Of a stretch of 64,000 nt of DNA, positions 1 through 12,752 are shown piece by piece. Source of the stretch: Anthonomus grandis grandis. Taxonomy: Eukaryota > Arthropoda > Insecta > Coleoptera > Curculionidae. The notes below the pieces were generated by a model. That model was not told where the DNA came from. It ran no database searches and worked only from the letters and a program-made list of their open reading frames with translations. The first letter of the stretch is position 1. Each line of letters opens with the position of its first letter. The translations under genes were made by a program, and so were the position numbers. The DNA is taken from positions 25,044,227 through 25,108,226 of the forward strand of contig NC_065546.1 in NCBI RefSeq assembly GCF_022605725.1, given 5' to 3'.

Positions 1-88
1 TCGAATAATAGATAACATTAATAGAGTGTGATATAATTATTTTTTTAAAAAACAATCGTTAACGCTATTAGTTATTATATTTTCTTAA

Positions 89-806
89 TTCTGGTTGTGT
101 TCAAACCGTAAAAAATATCATTTGGCTATCTTGTATATGCGATATAGTAAATGTAAATTATATTCGAATAATAAATAACAGTTACGTGAGATATAATATT
201 TTTTCTAAAAAACAATTCATAAGAAAAATTTTAAAAATAATTTACAGTACATTAAATGAACTTCAAAAATTAAATTGGAATCAAATCGGACAATGCTGTA
301 ATGATAAATTGGTCTATTTTCTTAACCCTGGTTATGTCCAAAACTTAAAAAAGATCATTTGGGTCATCTTGTATAACTTAAATATTAATTTTAAAATAAA
401 TTTGAATAATAGATAACCGTAATTGAGTGAGAAAAGACTATTTTTTTTAAACAAAATACATCAAAATATAGGAAAAATTTTAAAAATAATTTACAGTACA
501 TTAAATGAACTTCAAAAATTAAATTGGAATCAAATCGGACAATGCTATAATGATTAATTGTTCTATTTTCTTAACCCTTGTTATGTCCAAACCTTAAAAA
601 CGATCATTTGGGTCATCTTGTATAACCTAAATATTGATTTTAAAATAAATTAGAATAATAAATAACCCTAATTGGGTGAGATATGACTATTTTTTTTAAA
701 CACAATACATCAAAATATTTTTAAAAATCATTTAGGGTTAATCATATTATATCTAAAAATTAAATCGGAACAATCGTTACCGCTATTAAATATTACATTT
801 TCTTAA
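89..806 (+). repeat. Register-shifted 1.5-unit (A - B/A hybrid - B)
   Basis: The distance to the next CTCTGG start is 718 bp instead of 471. Half A runs 89-325. A second half begins at 326 as a B half (CCCTGGTTATGTCC, GAGTGAGAAAAGACTATTTT), but near 466-472 it switches to the end of an A half (GGAAAAATTTTAAAAATAAT, then AATCGGACAATGC). A normal B half starts at 575. The extra element is therefore a 249-bp B/A hybrid half. This is expected from a crossover between an A and a B half of misaligned units. Confidence 0.88.
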
Positions 807-1010
807 CTCTGGTTGTGTTTAAACCATAAAAAACATCATTTGGCTGTCTTGTGCGAAATAGTAAATTTAAATTATGTTCGAATAATAGATAACAGTAATA
901 GAGTGAGATATAATTATTTTTTTAAAAAACAATTCATAAGAAAAATTTTAAAAATAATTTACCGTACATTAAATGAACTTCAAAAATTAAATTGGAATCA
1001 AATCGGACAA
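530..1010 (+). repeat. Left copy of a 2357-bp (five-unit) duplication
   Basis: The stretch shares rare variants with 2888-3368, offset by about 2357 bp, which is five L units. Shared marks include GTCCAAACCTTAAAAACG, AAATATTGATTTTAAAA, GAATAATAAATAACCCTAAT, TTGGGTGAG, the CATATTATATC form and CGCTATTAAATATTAC. The open frames at 813 and 3170 share their first 65 codons because of this. The marks AATTGTACTATTTTCTCTACC just after it (about 1023) recur near 3850 instead, so the duplication is not simple. Confidence 0.7.
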
Positions 1011-2887
1011 TGCTGTAATGATTAATTGTACTATTTTCTCTACCCTGGTTATGTCCAAAACTTAAAAAAGATCATTTGGGTCATCTTGTATAACCTAAAT
1101 ATTAATTTTAAAATAAATTTGAATAATAGATAACCCTAATTGAGTGAGATATGACTATTTTTTTTAAACACAATACATCAAAATATTTTTAAAAATCATT
1201 TAGGGTTAATCAAATTATATCTAAAAATTAAATCGGAACAATCGTTACCGCTATTAGTTATTACATTTTCTTAACTCTGGTTGTGTTCAAACCATAAAAA
1301 ACATCATTTGGCTATCTTGTGCGAAATAGTAAATTTAAATTATGTTCGAATAATAGATAACAGTAATAGAGTGAGATATAATTATTTTTTTAAAAAACAA
1401 TTCATAAGAAAAATTTTAAAAATAATTTACCGTACATTAAATGAACTTCAAAAATTAAATTGGAATCAAATCGGACAATGCTGTAATGATAAATTGTTCT
1501 ATTTTCTTAACCCTGGTTATGTCCAAAACTTAAAAAAGATCATTTGGGTCATCTTGTATAACTTAAATATTAATTTTAAAATAAATTTGAATAATAGATA
1601 ACCGTAATTGAGTGAGAAAAGACTATTTTTTTTTAAACACAATACATCAAAATTATTTTAAAAATCATTTAGGGTTAATCAAATTATATCTAAAAATTAA
1701 ATCAGAACAATCGTTAACGATATTAGTTATTACGTGTTCTTAACTCTGGTTGTCTTCAAACCGTAAAAAACATCATTTGGCTATCTTGTATATGCGAAAT
1801 AGTAAATTTAAATTATATTCGAATAATAGATAACATTAATAGAGTGTGATATAATTATTTTTTTAAAAAACAATTCATAAGAAAAATTTTAAAAATAATT
1901 TACAGTACATTAAATGAACTTCAAAAATTAAATTGGAATCAAATCGGACAATGTAATGATTGTAATGATTAATTGTTCTATTTTCTTAACCCTGGTTATG
2001 TCCAAAAATTAAAAAGAATCATTTGGGTCATCTTGAATAACCTAAATATGAATTTTAAAATAAATTTGAATAATAGGTAACCGTAATTGAGTCAGATATG
2101 ACTATTTTTTTTAAACACAATACATCAAAATATTTTTAAAAATCATTTAGGGTTGATCAAATTATATCTAAAAATTAAATCGGAACAATCGTTAACGCTA
2201 TTAGTTATTACATTTTCTTAACTGTGGTTGTGTTCAAACCATAAAAAACATCATTTTGCCTATCTTGTATATGCGAAATAGTAAATTTAAATTATATTCG
2301 AATAATAGACAACAGTAATAGAGTGAGATATAATTATTTTTTTAAAAAACAATTCATAAGAAAAATTTTAAAAATAATTTACAGTACATCAAATGAACTT
2401 TAAAAATGAAACTGAAGTCAAATCGGACAATGCTATAATGATTAATTGTTCTATTTTCTTAACCCTTGTTATGTCCAAAACTTAAAAAGGATCATTTGGG
2501 TCATCTTGTATAACCTAAATATTCATTTTAAAATAAATTTGAATAATAGATAACCGTAATTGAGTAAGATATGACTATTTTTTTTAAACACAATACATCA
2601 AAATTATTTTAAAAATCATTTAGGGTTAATCAAATTATTTCTAAAAATTAAATCAGAACAATCGTTAACGATATTAGTTATTACATTTTCTTAACTCTGG
2701 TTGTGTTCAAACCGTAAAAAACATCATTTGGCTATCTTGTATATGCGAAATAGTAAATTTAAATTATATTCGAATAATAGATAACAGTAATGAGTGAGTT
2801 ATAATTATTTTTTTAAAAAACAAATCATAGGAAAAATTTAAAAATAATTTACAGTACATTAAATGAACTTCAAAAATTAAATTGGAA

Positions 2888-3368
2888 TCAAATCGGACAA
2901 TGCTATAATGATTAATTGTTCTATTTTCTTAACCCTTATTATGTCCAAACCTTAAAAACGATCATTTGGGTCATCTTGTATAACCTAAATATTGATTTTA
3001 AAATAAATTAGAATAATAAATAACCCTAATTGGGTGAGATATGACTATTTTTTTTAAACACAATACATCAAAATATTTTAAAAATCATTTAGGGTTAATC
3101 ATATTATATCTAAAAATTAAATCGGAACAATCGTTACCGCTATTAAATATTACATTTTCTTAACTCTGGTTGTGTTTAAACCATAAAAAACATCATTTGG
3201 CTGTCTTGTGCGAAATAGTAAATTTAAATTATGTTCGAATAATAGATAACAGTAATAGAGTGAGATATAATTATTTTTTTAAAAAACAATTCATAAGAAA
3301 AATTTTAAAAATAATTTACCGTACATTAAATGAACTTCAAAAATTAAATTGGAATCAAATCGGACATT
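2888..3368 (+). repeat. Right copy of the 2357-bp (five-unit) duplication
   Basis: Partner of 530-1010. It differs from the left copy at a few positions, for instance CCCTTATTATG in place of CCCTTGTTATG near 2933 and GGACATTGCTATAATG in place of GGACAATGCTGTAATG at its right end. Part of the same variant set recurs one unit further on (about 3400-3500), so it spread locally rather than as one clean block. Confidence 0.65.
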
Positions 3369-4103
3369 GCTATAATGATTAATTGTTCTATTTTCTTAAC
3401 CCTTGTTATGTCCAAACCTTAAAAACGATCATTTCGGTCATCTTGTATAACCTAAATATTGATTTTAAAATAAATTAGAATAATAAATAACCCTAATTGG
3501 GTGAGAAATGACTATTTTTTTTAAACACAATACATCAAAATATTTTAAAAAATCATTTAGGGTTAATCATATTATATCTAAATATTAAATCGGAACAATC
3601 GTTACCGCTATTAAATATTATATTTTCTTAACTCTGGTTGTGTTCAAACAGTAAAAAACATCATTTGGCTATCTCGTATATGCGAATTAGAAAATTTAAA
3701 ATATATTCGGATAATAGATAACAGTAATAGAGTGAGATATAATTATTTTTTTAAAAAACAATTCATAAGAAAAATTTTAAAAATAATTTACCGTACATTA
3801 AATGAACTTCAAAAATTAAATTGGAATCAAATCGGACAATGCTGTAATGATTAATTGTACTATTTTCTCTACCCTGGTTATGTCCAAAACTTAAAAAAGA
3901 TCATTTGGGTCATCTTGTATAACCTAAATATTAATTTTAAAATAAATTTGAATAATAGATAACCGTAATTGAGTGAGATATTACTATTTTTTTTAGTCAC
4001 AATACATCAAAATTATTTTAAAAATCATTTAGGGTTAATCAAATTATATCTAAAAATTAAATCAGAACAATCGTTAACGATATTAGTTATTACGTGTTCT
4101 TAA

Positions 4104-4333
4104 CTCTGGTTGTGTTCAAACCGTAAAAAAACTCATTTGGCTATCTTGTATATGCGAAATAGTAAATTAAATTATATTCGAATAATAGATAACAGTAATG
4201 GAGTGAGAAAAGACTATTTTTTTTTAACAAAATACATCAAAATATTTTTAAAAATCATTTAGGGTTAATCAAATTATATCTAAAAATTAAATCGGAACTA
4301 TCGTTAACGCTATTAGTTATTACATTTTCTTAA
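4104..4333 (+). repeat. Isolated half-unit (A/B hybrid, 230 bp)
   Basis: Two CTCTGG starts are only 230 bp apart. The element begins as an A half (CTCTGGTTGTGTTC, TATATGCGAAATAG, ATTCGAATAATAG). After GAGTGAGAAAAGACTATTTT it continues as the end of a B half (ATACATCAAAATATTTTTAA, CATTTAGGGTTAATC, CGTTAACGC). It is the counterpart expected from the exchange that also makes B/A hybrids such as 326-574. The GAGTGAGAAAAGACT variant occurs in both hybrids and in a few other B halves nearby (about 1612 and 4672). Confidence 0.88.
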
Positions 4334-5276
4334 CTCTGGTTGTGTGCAAACCGTAAAAAACATCATTTGGCTATCTTGTATATGTGAAATAGTAAATTTA
4401 AATTATATTCGAATAATAGATAAGAGTAATAGAGTAAGATATAATTATTTTTTAAAAAAACAATTCATAAGAAAAATTTTATACATAAATTACAGTACAT
4501 TAAATGAACTTCAAAAATTAAATTGGAATAAAATCGGACAATGCTGTAATGATTAATTGTTCTATTTTCTCTTCCCTGGTTATGTCCAAAACTTAAAAAA
4601 GATCATTTGGGTCATCTTGTATAACTTAAATATTAATTTTAAAATAAATTTGAATAATAGATAACCGTAATTGAGTGAGAAAAGACTATTTTTTTTTAAC
4701 AAAATACATCAAAATATTTTTAAAAATCATTTAGGGTTAATCAAATTATATCTAAAAATTAAATCGGAACTATCGTTAACGCTATTAGTTATTACATTTT
4801 CTTAACTCTGGTTGTGTGCAAACCGTAAAAAACATCATTTGGCTATCTTGTATATGCGAAATAGTAAATTTAAATTATATTCGAATAATAGATACGAGTA
4901 ATAGAGTAAGATATAATTATTTTTTAAAAAAACAATTCATAAGAAAAATTTTAAACATAAATTACAGTACATTAAATGAACTTCAAAAATTAAATTGGAA
5001 TCAAATCGGACAATGCTGTAATGATTAATTGTTCTATTTTCTCTTCCCTGGTTATGTCCAAAACTTATAAAAGATCATTTGGGTCATCTTGTATAACTTA
5101 AATATTAATTTTAAAATAAATTTGAATAATAGATAACCGTAATTGAGTGAAATATGACTATTTTTTTAAACACAATACATCAAAATATTTTTAAAAATCA
5201 TTTAGTGTTAATCAAATTATATCTAAAAATTTAATCGGAACAATCGTTAACGCTATTAGTTATTACATTTTCTTAA
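4334..5276 (+). repeat. Adjacent near-identical pair of L units
   Basis: Units starting at 4334 (472 bp) and 4806 (471 bp) share private variants: GTTGTGTGCAAACCG, AATAGAGTAAGATAT, a T6A7 tract and CTCTTCCCTGG. They differ at only a few sites, such as TATGTGAAAT against TATGCGAAAT and GATAAGAG against GATACGAG. The GTGTGCAAACC mark is found again at 7082. This looks like a recent single-unit duplication inside the older left part of the array. Confidence 0.85.
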
Positions 5277-6692
5277 CTCTGGTTGTGTTCAAACCATAAA
5301 AAACATTATTTGGCTATCTTGTATATGCGAAATAGTAAATTTAAATTATATTCGAATAAAAGATAAAAGTAATAGAGTGAGATATAAATATTTTTTTAAA
5401 AAACAATTCATAAGAAACATTTTAAAAATAATTTACAGTACATTAAATGAACTTCAAAAATTAAATTGCAGTCAAATCGGACAATGCTATAATGATTAAT
5501 TGTTCTATTTTCTTAACCCTTGTTATGTCCAAAACTTAAAAACGATCATTTGGGTCATCTTGTATAACCTAAATATTAATTTTAAAATAAATTTGAATAA
5601 TAGATAACCCTAATTGAGTGAGATATGACTATTTTTTTTTAAACACAATACATCAAAATATTTTTAAAAATCATTTAGAATTAATCAAATTATATCTAAA
5701 AATTAAATAGGAACAATCGTTAACGCTATTATTTATTATATTTTCTTAACTCTGGTTGTGTTCAAACCGTAAAAAACATTATTTGGATATCTTGTATATG
5801 CGAAATAGTAAATTTAAATTATATTCCAATAATAGATAACAGTAATGGAGTGAGATTTAATTATTTTTTTAAAAAACAATTCATAAGAAAAATTTTAAAA
5901 ATAATTTACAGTACATTAAATGATCTTCAAAAATTAAATTGGAGTCAAATCGGACAATGCTATAATGCTTAATTGTTCTATTTTCTTAACCCTTGTTATG
6001 TCCAAAACTTAAAAAGGATTATTTGGGTCATCTTGTATAACCTAAATATTCATTTTAAAATAAATTTAAAAAATAGATAACCGTAATTGAGTGAGATATG
6101 ACTATTTTTTTTAAACACAATACATCAAAATTATTTTAAAAATCATTTAGGGTTAATCAAATTATATCTAAATATTAAATCAGAACAATCGTTAACGATA
6201 TTAGTTATTACATTTTCTTAACTCTGGTTGTGTTCAAACCATAAAAAACATTATTTAGCTATCTTGTATATGCGAAATAGTAAATTTAAATTATATTCGA
6301 ATAATAGATAACAGTAATAGAGTGAGATATAATTCTTTTTTAAAAAAACAATTTATAAGAAAAATTTTTAAAATAATTTACAGTACATCAAATGAACTTC
6401 AAAAATGAAACTGGAGTCAAATCGGACAATGCTATAATGATTAATTATTCTATTTTCTTAACCCTTGTTATGTCCAAAACTTAAAAACGATCATTTGGGT
6501 CATCTTGTATAACTTAAATATTAATTTTAAAATAAATTTGAATAATAGATAACCGTAATTGAGTGAGATATGACTATTTTTTTAAACAAAATACATTAAA
6601 ATATTTTTAAAAATCATTTAGGCTTAATCAAATTATATCTAAAAATTAAATAGGAACAATCGTTAACGCTATTAGTTATTACATTTTCTTAA

Positions 6693-7081
6693 CTCTGGTT
6701 GTGTTCAAACCATAAAAAACATTATTTAGCTATCTTGTATATGCGAAATAGTAAATTTAAATTATATTCGAATAATAGATAACAGTTATGGAGTGAGATT
6801 AATTATTTTTTTTAAAATGCTATAATGATTAATTGTTCTATTTTCTTAACCCTTGTTATGTCCAAAACTTAAAAACGATCATTTGGGTCATCTTGTATAA
6901 CCTAAATATTAATTTTAAAATAAATTTGAATAGTAGATAACCCTAATTGAGTGAGATATGACTATTTTTTTTAAACACAATACATCAAAATATTTTTAAA
7001 AATCATTTAGGGTTAAACAAATTATATCTAAAAATTAAATCGGAACAATCGTTAACGCTATTAGTTATTACATTTTCTTAA
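6693..7081 (+). repeat. First S unit in the window (389 bp)
   Basis: Here the T-tract runs as TTTTTTTTAAAATGCTATAATG, lacking the 82-bp segment, and half A reads GAGTGAGATTAATTATT. It is the leftmost S unit and lies among L units. Another S unit (8025-8414) follows after two L units. The deletion joint is the same as in all later S units, so one origin followed by spread is the simplest reading. Confidence 0.85.
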
Positions 7082-8885
7082 CTCTGGTTGTGTGCAAACC
7101 GTAAAAAACATCATTTGGCTATCTTGTATATGCGAAATAGTAAATTTAAATTATATTCGAATAATAGATAACAGTAATAGAGTGAGATATAATTCTTTTT
7201 TAAAAAAACAATTTATAAGAAAAATTTTTAAAATAATTTACAGTACATCAAATGAACTTCAAAAATGAAACTGGAGTCAAATCGGACAATGCTATAATGA
7301 TTAATTATTCTATTTTCTTAACCCTTGTTATGTCCAAAACTTAAAAACGATCATTTGGGTCATCTTGTATAACCTAAATATTAATTTTAAAATAAATTTG
7401 AATAATAGATAACCGTAATTGAGTGAGATATGACTATTTTTTTAAACACAATACATCAAAATATTTTTAAAAATCATTTAGAATTAATCAAATTATATCT
7501 AAAAATTAAATCGGAACAATCATTAACGCTATTAGTTATTACATTTTCTTAACTCTGGTTGTATTCAAACCGCAAAAAACATCATTTGGATATCTTGTAT
7601 ATGCGAAATAGTAAATTTAAATTATATTCGAATAATAGATAACAGTAATGGAGTGAGATTTAATTATTTTTTTAAAAAACAATTCATAAGAAAAATTTTA
7701 AAAATAATTTACAGTACATTAAATGAACTTCAAAAATGAAACTGGAGTCAAATCGGACAATGCTATAATGATTAATTGTTCTATTTTCTTAACCCTTGTT
7801 ATGTCCAAAACTTAAAAAGGATCATTTATGTCATCTTGTATAACCTAAATATTCATTATAAAATAAATTTGAATAATAGATAACCGTAATTGTGTGAGAT
7901 AAGACTATTTTTTTTAAACACAATACGTCAAAATATTTTTAAAAATCATTTAGGGTTAATCAAATTATATCTAAAAATTAAATAGAAACAATCGTTAACG
8001 CTATTAGTTATTACATTTTCTTAACTCTGGTTGTGTTCAAACCATAAAAAACATTATTTGGCTATTTTGTATATGCGAAATAGTAAATTTAAATTATATT
8101 CGAATAAAAGATAACAGTAATGGAGTGAGATTTAATTATTTTTTTAAAAATGCTATAATGATTAATTGTTCTATGTTTTGAACCCTTGTTATGTCCAAAA
8201 CTTAAAAACGATCATTTGGGTCATCTTGTATAACCTAAATATTAATTTTAAAATAAATTTGAATAATAGATGACCGTAATTGAGTGAGATAAGACTATTT
8301 TTTTTAAACACAATACATCAAAATATTTTTAAAAATCATTTAGAATTAATCAAATTATATCTAAAAATTAAATCGGAACAATCATTAACGCTACTAGTTA
8401 TTACATTTTCTTAACTCTGGTTGTATTCAAACCGTAAAAAACATCATTTGGATATCTTGTATATGCGAAATAGTAAATTTAAATTATATTCGAATAATAG
8501 GTAACAGTAATGGAGTGAGATTTAATTATTTTTTTAAAAAACAATTCATAAGAAAAATTTTAAAAATAATTTACAGTACATTAAATGAACTTCAAAAATG
8601 AAACTGGAGTCAAATCGGACAATGCTATAATGATTAATTGTTCTATTTTCTTAACCCTGGTTATGTCGAAAACTAAAAAAGATCATTTGGGTCATCTTGT
8701 ATAACCTAAATATTAATTTTAAAATAAATTTGAATAATAGATAACCGTAATTGAGTGAGATATGACTATTTTTTTTAAACACAATACATCAAAATATTTT
8801 TAAAAATCATTTAGGGTTAATCAAATTATATCTAAAAATTAAATAGAAACAATCGTTAACGCTATTAGTTATTACATTTTCTTAA

Positions 8886-9368
8886 CTCTGGTTGTGTTCA
8901 AACCATAAAAAACATTATTTGGCTATCTTGTATATGCGAAATAGTAAATTTAAATTATATTCGAATAATAGGTAACAGTAATAGAGTGAGATATAAATAT
9001 TTTTTTAAAAAACAATTCATAAGAAACATTTTAAAAATAATTTACAGTACATTAAGTGAACTTCAAAAATTAAATTGCTGTCAAATCGGACAATGCTATA
9101 ATGATTAATTGTTCTATTTTCTTAACTCTGGTTATGTCCAAAACTTAAAAAGGATCATTTGGGTCATCTTGTATAACCTAAATATTAATTTTAAAATAAA
9201 TTTTAATAATAGATAACTGTAATTGACTAAAATATGACTATTTTTTTAAAATACGAAAAATAAAACTATTTTTTTAAATCATTTAGGGTTATTTAAATGA
9301 TATCTAAAAATTGAATTAAAATTAAATTGCAGCAATCGCCAACGCTATTAGTTATTATATTTTCTTAA
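8886..9368 (+). repeat. 483-bp unit with a diverged B-half end
   Basis: Half B of this unit reads GACTAAAATATGACTATTTT, then AAAATACGAAAAATAAAACT, a second T7A3 tract, GGGTTATTTAAATGATATC and GCAGCAATCGCCAACGC. ACTATTTTTTTAAA occurs twice about 28 bp apart within it. The same variant returns once per R block, in the units starting at 33629, 39682, 43237, 50151 and 60300 (483-484 bp). The unit before Q1 is therefore an R-type unit, which fixes the block order R then Q. Confidence 0.85.
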
Positions 9369-9840
9369 CTCTGGTTGTATTCAAACCGTAAAAAACATCA
9401 TTTGGATATCTTGTATATGCGAAATAGTAAATTTAAATTATATTCCAATAATAGATAACAGTAATGGAGTGAGATTTAATTATTTTTTTAAAAAACAATT
9501 CATAAGAAAAATTTTAAAAATAATTTACAGTACATTAAATGATCTTCAAAAATTAAATTGGAGTTAAATCGGACAATGCTATAATACTTAATTGTTCTAT
9601 TTTCTTAACCCTTGTTATGTCCAAAACTTAAAAAGGATCATTTGGGTCATCTTGTATAACCTAAATATTAATTTTAAAATAAATTTGAATAATAGATAAC
9701 CGTAATTGAGTGAGATATGACTACTTATTTTAAACACAATACATCAAAATATTTTTAAAAATCATTTAGGGTTAATCAAATTATATCTAAAAATTAAATC
9801 AGAACAATCGTTAACGCTATTAGTTATTACATTTTCTTAA

Positions 9841-10240
9841 CTCTGGTAGTGTTCAAACCATAAAAAACATCATTTGGCTATATTGTATATGCCAAATAGT
9901 AAATTTAAATTATATTCGAATAAAAGATAACAGTAATGGAGTGAGATTTAATTATTTTTTTAAAAATGCTCTAATGATTAATTGTTCTATTTTCTGAACC
10001 CTTGTTATGTCCAAAACTTAAAAACGATCATTTGGGTAATCTTGTATACCCCAAATATTCATATTAAAATAAATTTGAATAATAGATAACCGTAATTGTG
10101 TGAGATATCACTACTTTTTTAAACACAATACATCAAAATATTTTTAAAAATCATTTAGGGTTAATCAAATTATATCTAAAAATTGAATTAAAGTTAAATC
10201 GAAACAATTGCCAGCGCTATTAGCTATTACATTTTCTTAA
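9841..10240 (+). repeat. Representative S unit, 400-bp form
   Basis: Short unit in which the T7A5 tract in half A runs directly into TGCTCTAATGATTAATTG. The 82 bp present in L units between those points are missing, so half A is 158 bp. Half B is 242 bp because its end has the GAATTAAAGTTAAATC form, about 11 bp longer than the 390-bp S units. Diagnostic variants are CTCTGGTAGTG, TATGCCAAATAG, CTGAACCCTTG and TATCACTAC. At the deletion point two A residues are shared by both ends, so short-homology joining or slippage is possible. Confidence 0.93.
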
Positions 10241-11101
10241 CTCTGGTAGTGTTCAAACCATAAAAAACATCATTTGGCTATCTTGTATATGCCAAATAGT
10301 AAATTTAAATTATATTCGAATAAAAGATAACAGTAATGGAGTGAGATTTAATTATTTTTTTAAAAATGCTATAATGATTAATTGTTCTATTTTTTGAACC
10401 CTTGTTATGTCCAAAACTTAAAAACGATCATTTGGGTCATCTTGTATAACCTAAATATTAATTTTAAAATAAATTTGAATAATAGATGACCGTAATTGAG
10501 TGAGATAAGACTATTTTTTTTAAACACAATACATCAAAATATTTTTAAAAATCATTTAGAATTAATCAAATTATATCTAAAAATTAAATCGGAACAATCA
10601 TTAACGCTATTAGTTATTACATTTTCTTAACTCTGGTTGTATTCAAACCGTATAAAACATCATTTGGATATCTTGTATATGCGAAATAGTAAATTTAAAT
10701 TATATTCGAATAATAGATAACAGTAATGGAGTGAGATTTAATTATTTTTTTAAAAAACAATTCATAAGAAAAATTTTAAAAATAATTTACAGTACATTAA
10801 ATGAACTTCAAAAATTAAATTGGAGTCAAATCGGACAATGCTATAATGATTAATTGTTCTATTTTCTTAACCCTGGTTATGTCGAAAACTAAAAAAGATC
10901 ATTTGGGTCATCTTGTATAACCTAAATATTAATTTTAAAATAAATTTGAATAATAGATAACCGTAATTGAGTGAGATATGACTATCTTTTTTAAACACAA
11001 TACATCAAAATATTTTTAAAAATCATTTAGGGTTAATCAAATTATATCTAAAAATTAAATAGGAACAATCGTTAACGCTATTAGTTATTACATTTTCTTA
11101 A

Positions 11102-12752
11102 CTCTGGTAGTGTTCAAACCATAAAAAACATCATTTGGCTATCTTGTATATGCCAAATAGTAAATTTAAATTATATTCGAATAAAAGATAACAGTAATGG
11201 AGTGAGATTTAATTATTTTTTTAAAAATGCTATAATGATTAATTGTTCTATTTTCTGAACCCTTGTTATGTCCAAAACTTAAAAACGATCATTTGGGTGA
11301 TCTTGTATACCCCAAATATTCATATTAAAATAAATTTGAATAATAGATAACCGTAATTGTGTGAGATATCACTACTTTTTTAAACACAATACATCAAAAT
11401 ATTTTTAAAAATCATTTAGGGTTAATCAAATTATATCTAAAAATTGAATTAAAGTTAAATCGAAACAATTGCCAGCGCTATTAGTTATTACATTTTCTTA
11501 ACTCTGGTAGTGTTCAAACCATAAAAAACATCATTTGGCTATCTTGTATATGCCAAATAGTAAATTTAAATTATATTCGAATAAAAGATAACAGTAATGG
11601 AGTGAGATTTAATTATTTTTTTAAAAATGCTATAATGATTAATTGTTCTATTTTTTGAACCCTTGTTATGTCCAAAACTTAAAAACGATCATTTGGGTCA
11701 TCTTGTATAACCTAAATATTAATTTTAAAATAAATTTGAATAATAGATGACCGTAATTGAGTGAGATAAGACTATTTTTTTTAAACGCAATACATCAAAA
11801 TATTTTTAAAAATCATTTAGGGTTAATCAAATTATATCTAAAAATTAAATCGGAACAATCGTTAACGCTATTATTTATTACATTTTCTTAACTCTGGTTG
11901 TGTTCAAACCGTAAAAAACATCATTTGGCTATCTTGTATATGCGAAATAGTAAATTTAAATTATATTCGAATAATAGATTACAGTAATAGAGTGAGATAT
12001 AATAATTTTTTTAAAAAACAATTCATAAGAAAAATTTTTAAAATAATTTACAGTACATTAAATGAACTTCAAAAATTAAATTGGAATTAAATCGGACAAT
12101 GCTGTAATGATAAATTGTTTTATTTTCTTAACCCTGGTTATGTCCAAAACTTAAAAAATATCATTTGGGTCATCTCGTATAACTTAAATATTAATTTTAA
12201 AATAAATTTGACTAATAGATAACCGTAATTGAGTGAGATATGACTATTTTTTTTAAACAAAGTACATCAAAATATTTTTAAAAATCATTTAGGCTTAATC
12301 AAATTATATCTAAAAATTAAATAGGAACAATCGTTAACGCTATTAGTTATTACATTTTCTTAACTCTGGTAGTGTTCAAACCATAAAAAACATCATTTGG
12401 CTATCTTGTATGTGCCAAATAGTAAATTTAAATTATATTCGAATAAAAGATAACAGTAATGGAGTGAGATTTAATTATTTTTTTAAAAATGCTATAATGA
12501 TTAATTGTTTTATTTTCTGAACCCTTGTTATGTCCAAAACTTAAAAACGATCATTTGGGTGATCTTGTATACCCTAAATATTCATATTAAAATAAATTTG
12601 AATAATAGATAACCGTAATTGTGTGAGATATCACTACTTTTTTAAACACAATACATCAAAATATTTTTAAAAATCATTTAGGGTTAATCAAATTATATCT
12701 AAAAATTAAATAGGAACAATCGTTAACGCTATTAGTTATTACATTTTCTTAA
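11102..12752 (+). repeat. 1651-bp four-unit repeat inside Q1, first copy
   Basis: Four units (S400 at 11102, S390 at 11502, L472 at 11892, S389 at 12364) form a higher-order repeat. The L unit is marked by GATTACAGTAATAG, TTGTTTTATTTTC, ATCTCGTATAAC and CAAAGTAC. The S389 unit is marked by TATGTGCCAAATAG. The same four types follow again from 12753. In Q2 the set recurs at 16148-17798 and from 17799. Confidence 0.9.

Larger units (their letters stand above)
1..9368 (+). repeat. Less homogenised left part of the array
   Basis: Unit starts are 89, 807, 1275, 1744, 2222, 2695, 3164, 3632, 4104, 4334, 4806, 5277, 5750, 6222, 6693, 7082, 7553, 8025, 8415 and 8886. Neighbouring units differ at many positions and there is no multi-kb near-identical duplication like those further right. 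Only short-range copies are seen: one five-unit step of about 2357 bp and one adjacent near-identical pair. Almost all units are L; S units occur only at 6693 and 8025. The window begins inside a unit, so the array continues to the left. This stretch holds no gene or unique sequence. Confidence 0.9.

Noticed and set aside
1281..1601. Open frame of 106 codons, the longest of many 60-106 codon frames repeated along the + strand
   Set aside because: These frames recur with the satellite period, mostly start at GTG or TTG, and are opened or closed by single unit variants (GATTAATTG has an in-frame TAA, GATAAATTG does not). Products are rich in Lys, Asn, Ile and Leu as expected from AT-rich DNA, with no recognisable domain. 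I see them as chance frames.
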